In this document: positions 33,272-41,775 of the stretch, in pieces
Layout: each line of letters begins with the position of its first letter
Position numbering within the stretch: the first letter of the stretch is position 1
Source of the DNA: RGIG8775 sp045128735
GTDB lineage: Bacteria; Bacillota; Clostridia; Oscillospirales; CAG-272
NCBI GenBank assembly: GCA_045128735.1
Contig: JBGVRT010000052.1
Coordinates: 124,001 to 188,000, forward strand
Direction: 5' to 3'
DNA length: 64,000 bases
Program-made: the position numbers and the translations under genes
The notes under the pieces: model-generated
Seen by the model: only the letters and a program-made list of their open reading frames with translations
Told to the model about the DNA's origin: nothing
Database searches by the model: none

Positions 33272-33786
33272 TCACCTCCCTCGCCTTGCGTTTCCCACTT
33301 TTCCGGGCATACTCCTCTGGCGGCGTTCGGCCTCTTTTGCGAGATCCTCCGCCGCTTCGGCGTAGTCGGTCATGAACTCGATCAGCCTTTTGCTTTCGAG
33401 CTCGGTTGTTCCGGTGTGGTAGACTCTGGCGTAGTCTCGGAGGCATTTTCGGATGCGTCGTCCGTTGACTTTCCCGCCGAGGCGATTATAAAATTTCGGC
33501 CGGCCTTCATGACTTCCATGACGTCGGGGCCCTTGATGCGCTCCAGATCGTTGAAGTCATACTCAGGGTTCACGGCGAGGATCGCGGCGAAGCCGAGATA
33601 GAGGTGCAGCGAGTAGTCCAGCTCGACAGCGGCAGAGGACGGGGCGCCCTTGGAGCCGTTGGCTCTGGTCTTGCGGTATTCTGCCTCCGCGAAGCCCGCG
33701 GGCGTGATCTCGTTCACGTCGTAGGTGAGCTCGGCGACGTCCTTGCCGTTGATCTTGATGGGGTTTTTGAGTTTAATGCTTTCCAT
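33272..33786 (-). other. Predicted -1 frameshift form of the tail assembly chaperone
   Basis: The last sense codons of the chaperone gene read GCA-AAA-GGC-TGA (33393-33382). In the -1 frame an ORF continues for 38 residues (RLIEFMTDYAEAAEDLAKEA...) to a TGA at 33274-33272, just before the tape measure start. A short chaperone plus a longer -1 fusion at this place is conserved in long-tailed phages (lambda G/GT, P2 E/E'). The slippery site is weaker than usual, so this is a prediction. Confidence 0.6.
33382..33786 (-). CDS. Tail assembly chaperone
   Basis: 134 residues: KLKNPIKINGKDVAELTYDV at the start is typical of P2 gpE/Mu gp41-like chaperones, followed by ITPAGFAEAEYRKTRANGS, LHLYLGFAAILAVNPEYDFNDL, and a disordered Ser/Thr/Pro/Glu tail. 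It binds the tape measure protein before tube assembly. Located between tail tube and tape measure. Confidence 0.88.
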   Translation of the reverse strand: MESIKLKNPIKINGKDVAELTYDVNEITPAGFAEAEYRKTRANGSKGAPSSAAVELDYSLHLYLGFAAILAVNPEYDFNDLERIKGPDVMEVMKAGRNFIIASAGKSTDDASENASETTPESTTPEQPSSKAKG

Positions 33787-33811
33787 TGTGGTGCACTCCT
33801 TTCACGAATAG

Positions 33812-33840
33812 GCCCCCGGAAGCTCTCCAGCTCCGGGGGC
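33812..33840. terminator. Strong hairpin after the tail tube gene
   Basis: GCCCCCGGA pairs perfectly with TCCGGGGGC (9 bp). The T run lies on the plus-strand side, whereas the operon runs leftward, so it more likely stabilises the upstream tube/sheath mRNA or partially attenuates than fully terminates. Confidence 0.5.
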
Positions 33841-33846
33841 TTTTGA

Positions 33847-34353
33847 TTAAAGCAGAGACGCGATCTTGCTGTAATAGTCGACGCCGTTGATGCGGCAGAT
33901 CTGACTCAGTCGGTCGATGCAGAGGATCTCCTTGCCAGCACAGAACAGCTGGTAGCGAGTGCAGCCGATCGAGATCTCGCTCTCGATGTTGCTGCCGATC
34001 TCCAGACCGGTCGCGGGCACGCCCTTCGGCACGCCGGTGATGAAGGCCTTGCAGCCTTCGGGCTCGGTGGTTCCGTCCGCCTTCAGCACGTTCTGAGCCC
34101 AGCGGAACTCGTAGCTGTGCTTGGTGGGCGTCAGCATACGGCCGAGGCCGACGTCGATGCCGACCTTGGTGATCGCTGCCTCCATAGCCTCGATGAGGCC
34201 GGCGAGGACGACGTCCATGGAGCCCATGGCCTTCACTTCAGTGGTGAGGAAGTTGACGGCGGGAAGGCTCACGGAGACGTCCTTCGCTGCCAGTTGGTTG
34301 TCGCAGTAGCAAGTGTCAGCCAGCACTGCGTTCTTCATATCCTGCCATGCCAT
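33847..34353 (-). CDS. Major tail tube protein
   Basis: 168 residues, matching the P2 FII tail tube family (VNFLTTEVKAMGSMDVVLAGLIEAMEAAI, LEIGSNIESEISIGCTRYQLFC, CRINGVDYYSKIASLL). Forms the inner tube of the contractile tail. Immediately follows the sheath gene with a 1-nt overlap. Confidence 0.92.
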   Translation of the reverse strand: MAWQDMKNAVLADTCYCDNQLAAKDVSVSLPAVNFLTTEVKAMGSMDVVLAGLIEAMEAAITKVGIDVGLGRMLTPTKHSYEFRWAQNVLKADGTTEPEGCKAFITGVPKGVPATGLEIGSNIESEISIGCTRYQLFCAGKEILCIDRLSQICRINGVDYYSKIASLL

Positions 34354-35816
34354 TAGTCGTCACCTCCAAAATAAGCAGAGAAGCCTGCGTCAGTGTAGCA
34401 CACGACGCCGGTCGCAGATTTGAGGGGCGGCGTGATGGTCGCGGAGATGTCCCACCTGAAGTCGCCGTTCATCATGTCGGTCGTCGCGTTGTTGGTTTCG
34501 AGGAACTCGACGGAAGGAGAGCCGATCAGGGCACCCTTCGCCACGAGAACGTCGAGCTTTTCCTGCTCGCGGTTCAGGATCGTGTCGCGGAGCGCCAGAG
34601 TCATCGGCTTGTCGATGGTGGTGCCCCACTCCTTCTGGAAGGAGTTCGCGATGTAGAACAGCATGAGCATGTTCACGTCGAAGATCTCGCGAGCTTTGTG
34701 GCTGCCGCCGTAGGTGTAGGCAGCAGTGTGGTCGCCCCACATTCTCCAGTTGCTTTCCCAGTAGATCGCGGTGGAGATGCCGGCCGCGGTGAGCTCGTTC
34801 GCGTCAGACTTGTCGAAGCCGTTCGCGTTCACGCCCTCGCCGAAGTAGAGACCGGTGACGGGGATCGCCTTGTTGCCTTCAGTCTCGAAGGGCACGTCGC
34901 CGTTCGCCAGATCGCAGCGGATCTTTTCGACCAGCGCGAGGGTGGCGAGGTGGTAGACAGTGCTGCCATCCTTGACCATAGGCCAGAACACCTTGGAGAA
35001 GCCGGAGGTGTAGCCGTTGGCTGCCTTCCATGCTTTCGCTGCGGCGATGGTCTTGTTCGCGTCGACGGGGATGTCGGCGTAAACGAACGCGCACCAGTGG
35101 CCGTTGATGTTCTGAGATGCTGCCACGAGTGCGTCATAGACTGCCTTCGTGTCAGACCAGCCGGGCGCTGCGAGGTAGGTGGGGATCGTGTTGCAGGTCT
35201 GATATACCAGCTTCACGGCAGCGATGCCGCTGACGGATCCGTCCTCGTTGGTGCCGCCGATCACGGTGGCCGCAGTCACGGCGCCAGTGTCGACTGTGTC
35301 GTAGGATGCGGTGACCGTGGTCATCGCTTCCTCGCCCTTGTCGGTGACAGTCAGGACGCCGGTGCCGAAGTCGTAGGCGATCGAGTAGTCAGTGCCGAGC
35401 ACCTTGTCGTCGATCGCGAAGGAGCTGATGATGATGTCATCGGCCTCGATGGTTGCCTTCTTGTTGGCGAAGGTCAGGCTCTTGGTGGTCTTGCTGCTCT
35501 TTTTGTGAGTCGCAGGATCCAGCACGTTGATCACGTAGATCGGGCCGACGTTGCCGTTCTTGTTGGCAAAATGAGCGGCGACTGCTTCGCAGAGGGTGTA
35601 CTTGCCCCACTTTGCGGAGTCAGAGAAGTGGCCGAGCTTCTTCTGGGCGTCGCTCAGGTTGCTGATCTTCACCGGGACGTTGACCGTGCCGGCGGGATCA
35701 GACAGAAGGTTGACGGGTGCGGTGCCGAAGTAGACCGGCGCCATGCCCGCCTGCGAGGCGTTCTGGGCGATGTCGTTGCCGATCACGCCGTAAACGCCAT
35801 ACTTGTATTCTGCCAT
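34353..35816 (-). CDS. Tail sheath protein
   Basis: 487 residues. The N-terminal GVYGVIGNDIAQNASQAGMAPVYFG, the central GHWCAFVYADIPVD and the C-terminal TDAGFSAYF correspond to the contractile sheath family. Its presence, with tube and baseplate J/I/V/D, proves a myovirus-type contractile tail. AGGAGG-type site upstream. Confidence 0.95.
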   Translation of the reverse strand: MAEYKYGVYGVIGNDIAQNASQAGMAPVYFGTAPVNLLSDPAGTVNVPVKISNLSDAQKKLGHFSDSAKWGKYTLCEAVAAHFANKNGNVGPIYVINVLDPATHKKSSKTTKSLTFANKKATIEADDIIISSFAIDDKVLGTDYSIAYDFGTGVLTVTDKGEEAMTTVTASYDTVDTGAVTAATVIGGTNEDGSVSGIAAVKLVYQTCNTIPTYLAAPGWSDTKAVYDALVAASQNINGHWCAFVYADIPVDANKTIAAAKAWKAANGYTSGFSKVFWPMVKDGSTVYHLATLALVEKIRCDLANGDVPFETEGNKAIPVTGLYFGEGVNANGFDKSDANELTAAGISTAIYWESNWRMWGDHTAAYTYGGSHKAREIFDVNMLMLFYIANSFQKEWGTTIDKPMTLALRDTILNREQEKLDVLVAKGALIGSPSVEFLETNNATTDMMNGDFRWDISATITPPLKSATGVVCYTDAGFSAYFGGDD

Positions 35817-35828
35817 GGTGTTGCCTCC

Positions 35829-36461
35829 TTATAAAAATTCCGAGTAGGACGCGCCGGTTCTGGCGAGCCCTCTCTCAATGGTGAAGATCGCCCACGCGCC
35901 CCAGTAGGGATAGAGGTCAGAGATCTGGCCCTCCTGCTGGAATTGCCCGTAGGTGATGGGGAGCTCCTTCACGACTCTGAGGCCGTTCAGGTACTCGGCG
36001 TTCTCGATTTCTCGGAGCGCACGATCCACGAAGTTCCAGACGTCCTTCCAGCCTTCAGCGTCTCGCGTGAAGGTCTGCTCGGAGGCGACGCCACCGATCT
36101 GAACGTCCAGATCCTCGGATCCTGATGCCGTTGTCGTCTGGGTTGCTCGTGTCAGCTCTCCGGCGTGGTTGCCGGGGTTCCATGCGGTGAAGCTGAGCTG
36201 GAGCTTCATCCGGCCGTTGCTCGCGGTCATGTTGTCACTGCCTTCGAGCAGCTGCACGACCACGGACGGGAACGGCGCGATCACTCCGGGCGGGAGCTTA
36301 TCCTTGCCCGGTTGATACATAGCGAAGGCCGTCGGGTTGACGGCCTTCACTTTGTACTCTTTGCCGTTCTGGTTGTCGTCCGGGAGTTTGAGCTTGATCT
36401 TCGGACAGACCGACTCGTTGAGCCAGTCCGTCACGTTTTCAATGCACTGTGCGATCGTCAT
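35829..36461 (-). CDS. Putative tail completion/terminator protein
   Basis: 210 residues (VTDWLNESVCPKIKLKLPDD, FPSVVVQLLEGSDNMTASNGRMKLQLSF, DVWNFVDRALREIENAEYL, WGAWAIFTIERGLARTG). Size, fold pattern and place directly before the sheath match head-tail or tail terminator proteins of P2-like and lambda-like phages. Family by context. Confidence 0.7.
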   Translation of the reverse strand: MTIAQCIENVTDWLNESVCPKIKLKLPDDNQNGKEYKVKAVNPTAFAMYQPGKDKLPPGVIAPFPSVVVQLLEGSDNMTASNGRMKLQLSFTAWNPGNHAGELTRATQTTTASGSEDLDVQIGGVASEQTFTRDAEGWKDVWNFVDRALREIENAEYLNGLRVVKELPITYGQFQQEGQISDLYPYWGAWAIFTIERGLARTGASYSEFL

Positions 36462-36473
36462 GTTCTTGCCTCC

Positions 36474-36791
36474 TTATCCTGCCATCTGGTGGCTCAGGTA
36501 GACCGAGGCCATGCCGCCGTCCGTTCGCCACGAGACGATGGTGCACTCTTTTCCGTTGACGTTCAGGCTCTCACCGGACGCACGCTGCTCCGGGAGATCC
36601 TCCACTCGTGCAAAAAGCACGAAGTCGAAGGCAGCGAGGCCGATGTCCTCGCCCTTCTTAGACTCTGCGAAGGTCTCCTCGTCCAGCACTGCGGTGATGG
36701 TCTGGCCTTCGATGACATGCTCGTCACCGAACTCGTCGAGGTTCAGGAAGATGCCACGATCGGCCGCCATCATTTCCTTGAAGGTGCTCAC
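36474..36791 (-). CDS. Putative head-tail connector (head closure) protein
   Basis: 105 residues: FLNLDEFGDEHVIEGQTITAVLDEETF, AAFDFVLFARVEDLPEQRASG, ESLNVNGKECTIVSWRTDGGMASVYLS. This beta-barrel pattern resembles lambda gpFII-like head-tail joining proteins. Overlaps the preceding gene by ATGA. Position capsid-connector-tail supports the call. Confidence 0.7.
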   Translation of the reverse strand: MSTFKEMMAADRGIFLNLDEFGDEHVIEGQTITAVLDEETFAESKKGEDIGLAAFDFVLFARVEDLPEQRASGESLNVNGKECTIVSWRTDGGMASVYLSHQMAG

Positions 36792-37165
36792 TCCACGAGG
36801 GCGTCAGCGTCCACGTCGGGCAGCTCGTCGCGAGCTGCGTCGATCGCCTCGATGACTTCCTTCTTGGATCTCATGGAGCTCGCGTCGATGCCGTACACCT
36901 TCGCGATGTCCTTCAGCTCGGAGAGTTTCATCTCCTCGTTGTACTCAGGGAACTCGTCGACGATCTCGTCGTCCTGAGTTTCGTCAGAGCCCTCGCCGGG
37001 CTGCTCGACTTCGTCGTCCTGCTCGGTGACGTAGACGGCCACGCCCAGACGGACGAGGCGCTCCTCTTTTTCCTTGCTGAGCTCGATGGGATCGCTGCCG
37101 GCAGGCACCGCGACGACGGACTGCTTAACTCGCATACCATACGAGCCTTTGATGATCTTGATCAT
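36788..37165 (-). CDS. Phage protein with acidic linker and Rho-N/SAP-like domain
   Basis: 125 residues: an N-terminal beta segment (IIKGSYGMRVKQSVVAVPAG), a long acidic stretch (about 52-75) and a C-terminal helix-extended-loop-helix (MKLSELKDIAKVYGIDASSM, KKEVIEAIDAAR) like Rho-N/SAP domains that bind nucleic acid. Found between capsid and connector genes, the place of head-tail adaptor proteins. Confidence 0.7.
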   Translation of the reverse strand: MIKIIKGSYGMRVKQSVVAVPAGSDPIELSKEKEERLVRLGVAVYVTEQDDEVEQPGEGSDETQDDEIVDEFPEYNEEMKLSELKDIAKVYGIDASSMRSKKEVIEAIDAARDELPDVDADALVE

Positions 37166-37185
37166 GGCTGTGTCTCCTTTCTCTC

Positions 37186-38256
37186 TTACGCGTTGATCGC
37201 GTTAATAACGTACCACGCGTTCTTGTGGTTAGGGATGCAGAGCGGGCAGCTGGTGAGGTACAGCTCGCGGGTGTTGCCCTGCGCGTCGCTGTAATACTTA
37301 GGCACACGCTTTGCGGTGTAGGTATGGAACAGACCGTCGGACTGCTCGACCTGAGTCACGGCGCCGTACAGAGTGCGGCCGCAGCCGGGAGCAGTGAGGA
37401 CTGCCTTGCCGGCGGTGATGTAGTTGACGTTCTTGCCGTCGTCGCCAGTGTAGGACTCGCTGTACTGGAGCACGTCGATCACGTGGCCCTTGCAGTTCAG
37501 GCGGGCGATCTTGGTCACGCCGCTGGGAAGAATAGCGGGATCCACGCCGCCGATGTTGATGTTGCGGTTGTCGAGGAGCTTCTGGATCTTCTCGTTGTCG
37601 AGAATAGCAGAGCCGACGTCAGGCGCAACGATCAGATCGGTGTGGCCGAGGCCCTTCGCAGCGAGCAGCTCGCAGACTGCATAGATGTCGCCGAGGATGT
37701 CTGCGTTTGCCTCGTCCCAGTCCACGTCAGGAGTGAACTGCGCGGGGTTGCTTGCGCCCTCGTAGAACTGGATGCTCATTTCCTCGCCCTCGACCTTGTC
37801 GTCAGCGATGTGCTTCATGATGCAGCCGTTAGTGAGCAGAGTCTCGGCAGCCATGGCTTCCTCTCTGCGGGCGATCATGACGTCCATCTCCTCGAAGTCC
37901 TTCATCATCAGAGCGCCCTGACGCTGTGCAGGGGTGAGCTTGGAGAACAGAGCCTCGCCGAAGCCCTTCTTCTTCAGGTCGTCCGCGGTCATGGGACGCT
38001 TGGGTGCGATGTAGGGCGGAGTGTAGCGCTCCATGTGGTAGCCCTTACGCAGAACGGTCACGCCGCCCTTGCGAGGTGCCACGAAGGGCGCCAGAGTCTT
38101 GTTGCCGTCTCTGTACTCCACGAGGACGTCCTCGGTCGCGAACAGATCGGTGCTGTCGTTGGTCGGGAAGTAGCGATCGCGGAGGAAGGTGTGCAGGGGG
38201 TTGATCTCCTGAACAGCCGCGAGCATAGTGTGGGTGGAAAAAATATCAAGTGCCAT
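37186..38256 (-). CDS. Major capsid protein (lambda gpE family)
   Basis: 356 residues. NPLHTFLRDRYFPTNDSTDLFATEDVLVEYRDG and LAPFVAPRKGGVTVLRKGYHMERYTPPYIAPKRPMT are hallmark lambda gpE-like segments; VDWDEANADILGDIY and the C-terminal YYSDAQGNTRELYLTSCPLCIPN also fit. The HK97-fold shell protein, preceded by decoration and protease genes in lambda order (C-D-E). Confidence 0.95.
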   Translation of the reverse strand: MALDIFSTHTMLAAVQEINPLHTFLRDRYFPTNDSTDLFATEDVLVEYRDGNKTLAPFVAPRKGGVTVLRKGYHMERYTPPYIAPKRPMTADDLKKKGFGEALFSKLTPAQRQGALMMKDFEEMDVMIARREEAMAAETLLTNGCIMKHIADDKVEGEEMSIQFYEGASNPAQFTPDVDWDEANADILGDIYAVCELLAAKGLGHTDLIVAPDVGSAILDNEKIQKLLDNRNINIGGVDPAILPSGVTKIARLNCKGHVIDVLQYSESYTGDDGKNVNYITAGKAVLTAPGCGRTLYGAVTQVEQSDGLFHTYTAKRVPKYYSDAQGNTRELYLTSCPLCIPNHKNAWYVINAINA

Positions 38257-38273
38257 TTTTGTCTCCTCCTTCT

Positions 38274-38642
38274 TTAGGCTTCGATCGCGTCAGACAGCAG
38301 GATGCCGGCAGCGCGGAGGACTTCCTCGTCGGCTGCGGTCAGAGCGTAGCTGCCGTTTGTGATCAGCTTGTTGCGGTTGAAGTGGCCGGTGCGGTATGCA
38401 GTAGCCACGGTTGCGTTGGTCGCGTCGATGTCATCCGTCAGGATGTAGGCGCCGTTCTCAGCCTTCAGGGCTGCGGCTGCGGGAGCCAGAGCGCCGCCAG
38501 CGGTGCCGGTCACGATGGTGCCGCGCTTCAGTGCGCCGTTGCCGGCAGCGATCTGAACAGTCACGACGTCGGCGTGGCATGCGCTGTTGATGATGCCGTC
38601 ATACTCGACGGCGCCGATGGTTTCGTTGAGTTTCTTGCTCAT
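38274..38642 (-). CDS. Head decoration protein (gpD-like)
   Basis: 122 residues: GNGALKRGTIVTGTAGG, GAYILTDDIDATNATVATAYRTGHFNRNKL and the C-terminal DEEVLRAAGILLSDAI are typical of lambda gpD family capsid-stabilising proteins. Sits between protease/scaffold and capsid genes with a 1-nt overlap to the former. Confidence 0.88.
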   Translation of the reverse strand: MSKKLNETIGAVEYDGIINSACHADVVTVQIAAGNGALKRGTIVTGTAGGALAPAAAALKAENGAYILTDDIDATNATVATAYRTGHFNRNKLITNGSYALTAADEEVLRAAGILLSDAIEA

Positions 38643-39043
38643 TACTTCTTACCTCCAGAGATGGATTTGTAGGCGTTGACGATGCCGGCAAATTCAGCCT
38701 CGTCGTCGTTGCCGTTGTCGGAGTTGCCTCCGTTGGGGTTGCCGGTCACTTCACCGGCGCCAGAGTTCGCTGCGTCGTTCTTGACGCCAGCGAGGTGTGC
38801 AGCTCCCTGAGCGGCCTGCTTCTGCATAGCCTTCAGTGCGAGCTGAGCAGCGTCGCATGCGTTCTCGCCGTACTTAGCGTCAGCGATCAGCTGAGCGTCG
38901 CCGATCTGGGCCTCGATGCTCTCGATGGCCTGAAGGCGGGCTCTCTCGGACGCCACGATCTCGGTGCGGGCAGCTTCGACCGCAGCGCGTTCGATGCTTG
39001 CCACGAGCTCAGGATGCTGAGCTCTGAGTTCCTGCTCTGTCAT
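38642..39043 (-). CDS. Predicted nested scaffolding protein inside the protease gene
   Basis: In the protease reading frame an internal ATG at 39043 has AAGGAGG about 9 nt upstream, as strong as any gene start in the phage. It would yield a separate 133-residue, mostly helical protein (MTEQELRAQHPELVASIERA...). This is exactly the lambda C/Nu3 arrangement, in which the scaffold is the free C-terminal part of the protease. Confidence 0.75.
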   Translation of the reverse strand: MTEQELRAQHPELVASIERAAVEAARTEIVASERARLQAIESIEAQIGDAQLIADAKYGENACDAAQLALKAMQKQAAQGAAHLAGVKNDAANSGAGEVTGNPNGGNSDNGNDDEAEFAGIVNAYKSISGGKK

Positions 39044-39874
39044 GGGGTTGTTTCCTCCTTCGTCGTTTCCGCCGGCCTTGTTGGTCGGTCGGGTTTTGTT
39101 ATTTGTGCCAGCTGCGGGAGCAGCGGGAGCACTTTCGGTTACCGGAATTTCTCCGGGGATGTTGCGGAAGGACTTGACGTCGTGGCGAACGCCAGCGACG
39201 AGCAGCACCTTCTTGTCTGCGCTCAGAGTCATGGCCGGGCCTCCCTCTCCGAGGAGAGTGTTCGCGAAGCCTTTGTCGACAGCTGTCTGGCCGACCATCC
39301 ACGTCTCCTTGGTCATCATGCTGCGGAGCGTGTCGGTGTCGGTACCGGTTTTCGCGTGGTAGATCTCGGCGATGGCCTGCTCGGCTGCGTCGAAGCCTTT
39401 GATGGCTTGCTTCAGGTCGCCGATGGTCATGTAGTCCCAGAACATACCCGCGACGCCGTGGATCATGATCATGCTGCCGGGGTAGACCTGCACGTCGTCA
39501 CCGGCGCAGGCAATAACAGACGCGGCGCTTGCCGCGATGCCTTCGACGATGACGGTCTTGTGGCCCTTCAGACCTTTGAGCGCGTTGTGGATCGCGATGC
39601 CGGTGTAGAGGTCGCCGCCGCAGCTGTTGAGCTTGATGGTGATCTGGCCCTTGTCTTTGATCTGGGCGAGGTCGTCGAGGAAGCCTTCGGGCGTGATATA
39701 CATGCCGGGCTCAGGCTCACCCGTCCACCAGTCGATCGGCTGCTGAGCGCACACGTCGCCGTACATGGTGATCTCGGCCGCATCTCCGTCTGCTGCGCTG
39801 ACCACGTTCCAGAACTTCTGGGCGGGCTTTGCAGTGGGAGCGGGGCCGTTAATCAGTGGGATCCTTGCTCTCAT
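38642..39874 (-). CDS. Head maturation protease (ClpP/S49-like, lambda gpC type)
   Basis: 410 residues. The N-terminal ClpP-like domain (about 30-215) shows LNSCGGDLYTGIAIHNALKG, the catalytic Ser in GIAASAASVIAC, and the His in SMIMIHGVAG. After a Gly/Asn-rich linker the C-terminal 133 residues form a coiled scaffold with its own internal start. Cleaves scaffold and portal during head assembly. Overlaps the portal gene by 26 nt. Confidence 0.93.
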   Translation of the reverse strand: MRARIPLINGPAPTAKPAQKFWNVVSAADGDAAEITMYGDVCAQQPIDWWTGEPEPGMYITPEGFLDDLAQIKDKGQITIKLNSCGGDLYTGIAIHNALKGLKGHKTVIVEGIAASAASVIACAGDDVQVYPGSMIMIHGVAGMFWDYMTIGDLKQAIKGFDAAEQAIAEIYHAKTGTDTDTLRSMMTKETWMVGQTAVDKGFANTLLGEGGPAMTLSADKKVLLVAGVRHDVKSFRNIPGEIPVTESAPAAPAAGTNNKTRPTNKAGGNDEGGNNPMTEQELRAQHPELVASIERAAVEAARTEIVASERARLQAIESIEAQIGDAQLIADAKYGENACDAAQLALKAMQKQAAQGAAHLAGVKNDAANSGAGEVTGNPNGGNSDNGNDDEAEFAGIVNAYKSISGGKK

Positions 39875-41486
39875 GTGGATCTCCTCCTTCTTGGTGTAGT
39901 TTGCTGACTATGCGCGGGAGCAGCGCCTCGATGAATTGCTCCATCGGATCCTTCGCCGGAGCTCCTGCGTTCGCCTGCGCGAGGCGGGCGTTCTCGTCGA
40001 CGAGCTGCTCGGCATTGGCCTCGAAGCTGCCGCCGTTCAGTCTGATGGTCGACTGTTCGCGAGTGCTGAAGCCGTTCTCGCAGGCCAGCTGTTCGGCCGT
40101 GATTTCCTTCACGGGATCGAGCTGTCCCTGAGTCGGGCCGATCCATTCAGAACCGAGCCACGCCGCTCTGATCGCCGGATCTGAGAAGAAGCCGGGCGCG
40201 ATGATGCGGCCACGGGCGACTGCCTCGGCCATCCATACCTCGTATAGAGGACGGCAGAAGTCATCGGCGAACCACTCGCGGCGCATCTTGAAGGCTTTCC
40301 ACGCTTCCAGCAGAGCCGCACGGCTCGCGCTGTATGATGCGTTGAAGGACTTCAGGAGAAGATCCGCGGGGATCTCCAGAGCCGCGCCGATCTGCTTGCA
40401 GATAGCAACGACGAAGCCGTCGAAGCCTCCGGCCGGTCTTTTCGGATCTCCGAACACGACGTCCTCGCCGGGCTTCATGATGTTGATCTGACCGGGGCCC
40501 ATCTCGTACTCGCTCGGATCGTCGCTCACTTGCTCAGTGCCGTCGCCTCCGACCTCGTTGTATGGGTTCTCGTTCGGATCTGCCTCCGTCTTGATGAACG
40601 CAGTGAAGAAGCTCTCGACCACTGCGGCCGTGAGCTCGCTGTCAGTGTAGCGTCGCATCTGAAGCAGGGGCTCGATGACCTGCGCGAGGTAGCTGACGCC
40701 GCGGTATTGTTCCGGGCGCTCTGTCTCCATGACGTGGAGCACGTTCGGCAGGCCGGTCTCCTCGCCGGTCGCGAGGACTCGCTTCCATTCCGTCTTGTCA
40801 GCAGTTTGCTGGAATGGGTAGGTGTTGCGGATCCAGTAGGCGATGATGCGGCCGTTTTTGTCGACCTCGATGCCGTCGTAGATCCGGTTGCCCTCCTTGG
40901 TCTCGCCTTGTGTCATGTTCGCGAAGAACGAGGAGCCGGCAGTCATCGCCGTCGGCGTTGATACTCGATCCGCCTCGATCATGTGGAAGCGCAGGCCGTA
41001 GGGGTTCAGCACTGTGGGATCCTCGTGCTTCAGGAGGACGATCATGTCGCCGGAGAGAAGGCAGGACGCCAGAGCGAGCTGCTGCGCGGTGTAGAAGTTA
41101 TTGACTCCGATCGCGTCGCAGTTCCTCTTGTTCGCAGCCCAGAGTTCGAACTCCTCCTCGGTTTTCCGCTGCCACTCTTTTGCCTGCTCAGGAGTCAGGC
41201 CGAGCTTCACGCGGTTGATGCGGCTTTTCAGCTGAAGGCCGCAGCCGATGACGTTCGTCCGGTTCGTCTTGATCGCGGAGGTCGCCACTGGGGCCGCCAT
41301 GTAGAGCATCCGGGCCCTCTGGCGCAGCGTGTAGTTGTGCGCGTCGATGTCCTCGCGCGGTGATCCGCTCGCTGCGATGAAGCCCTTCAGCGCCTTTTTT
41401 GCATAGCTGGCGCCGGCGTCTCCGTACCCTTTGTTTGCCGGTCTTACCGGCCGGGCGCCGATGGGTGCCAGTTTCTTGTCATCCAT
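39849..41486 (-). CDS. Portal protein (lambda gpB family)
   Basis: 545 residues. YTLRQRARMLYMAAPVATSAIKTNRTNVIGCGLQL, FHMIEADRVSTP, YSASRAALLEAWKAFKMRREWF, and PTQGQLDPVKEITA are conserved features of lambda gpB-type portals. A dodecameric portal forms the DNA channel. Preceded by a gpW-like connector and terminase large subunit, as in lambda. Confidence 0.96.
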   Translation of the reverse strand: MDDKKLAPIGARPVRPANKGYGDAGASYAKKALKGFIAASGSPREDIDAHNYTLRQRARMLYMAAPVATSAIKTNRTNVIGCGLQLKSRINRVKLGLTPEQAKEWQRKTEEEFELWAANKRNCDAIGVNNFYTAQQLALASCLLSGDMIVLLKHEDPTVLNPYGLRFHMIEADRVSTPTAMTAGSSFFANMTQGETKEGNRIYDGIEVDKNGRIIAYWIRNTYPFQQTADKTEWKRVLATGEETGLPNVLHVMETERPEQYRGVSYLAQVIEPLLQMRRYTDSELTAAVVESFFTAFIKTEADPNENPYNEVGGDGTEQVSDDPSEYEMGPGQINIMKPGEDVVFGDPKRPAGGFDGFVVAICKQIGAALEIPADLLLKSFNASYSASRAALLEAWKAFKMRREWFADDFCRPLYEVWMAEAVARGRIIAPGFFSDPAIRAAWLGSEWIGPTQGQLDPVKEITAEQLACENGFSTREQSTIRLNGGSFEANAEQLVDENARLAQANAGAPAKDPMEQFIEALLPRIVSKLHQEGGDPHESKDPTD

Positions 41487-41498
41487 GTCGTCGCCTCC

Positions 41499-41759
41499 TT
41501 ACCAGTCGCGCGGTATTACGCCGACTGCCTTCCTGACAGACCGCCCGGAGAGCTTGCCTTCGAGGAGCGCGATCTCTGCTTCGAGCTCTTTGATGGCCGC
41601 CCTGATGTTGCTCAGGTCTGTCTGATACCTCGCGAGGTTCCTGCTTCCGATGCCGTAGCTCTGCACGCCACCGGTGAGCATCTCTTTCTCACGCGCGAGG
41701 TAAAACGTGAGCCGCTCCTTCTTGGAGTTGATCTGCTGTTGTATGGCCTCTCTGCTCAT
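41499..41759 (-). CDS. gpW-like head-tail joining protein
   Basis: 86 residues from the ATG at 41759 (AGGAGGTG upstream). A short helical protein (REAIQQQINSKKERLTFYLAREKEML, TDLSNIRAAIKELEAEIALLEGKL) located between terminase large subunit and portal, exactly where lambda W lies. Family by size, fold and position. Confidence 0.8.
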   Translation of the reverse strand: MSREAIQQQINSKKERLTFYLAREKEMLTGGVQSYGIGSRNLARYQTDLSNIRAAIKELEAEIALLEGKLSGRSVRKAVGVIPRDW

Positions 41760-41775
41760 GGGCACCTCCTATTGG

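Noticed and set aside
33258..33446. 62-codon frame between chaperone and tape measure
   Set aside because: Very Arg-rich, and in the third frame relative to both the chaperone and its -1 extension; a shadow.
33812..33840. Full terminator splitting the tail operon
   Set aside because: The T run lies on the wrong side for leftward transcription, and essential tail genes continue downstream without a clear new promoter.
34347..35834. 495-codon plus-strand frame opposite the tail sheath gene
   Set aside because: Antisense to the clearly recognised sheath protein, with no ribosome site or family motifs.
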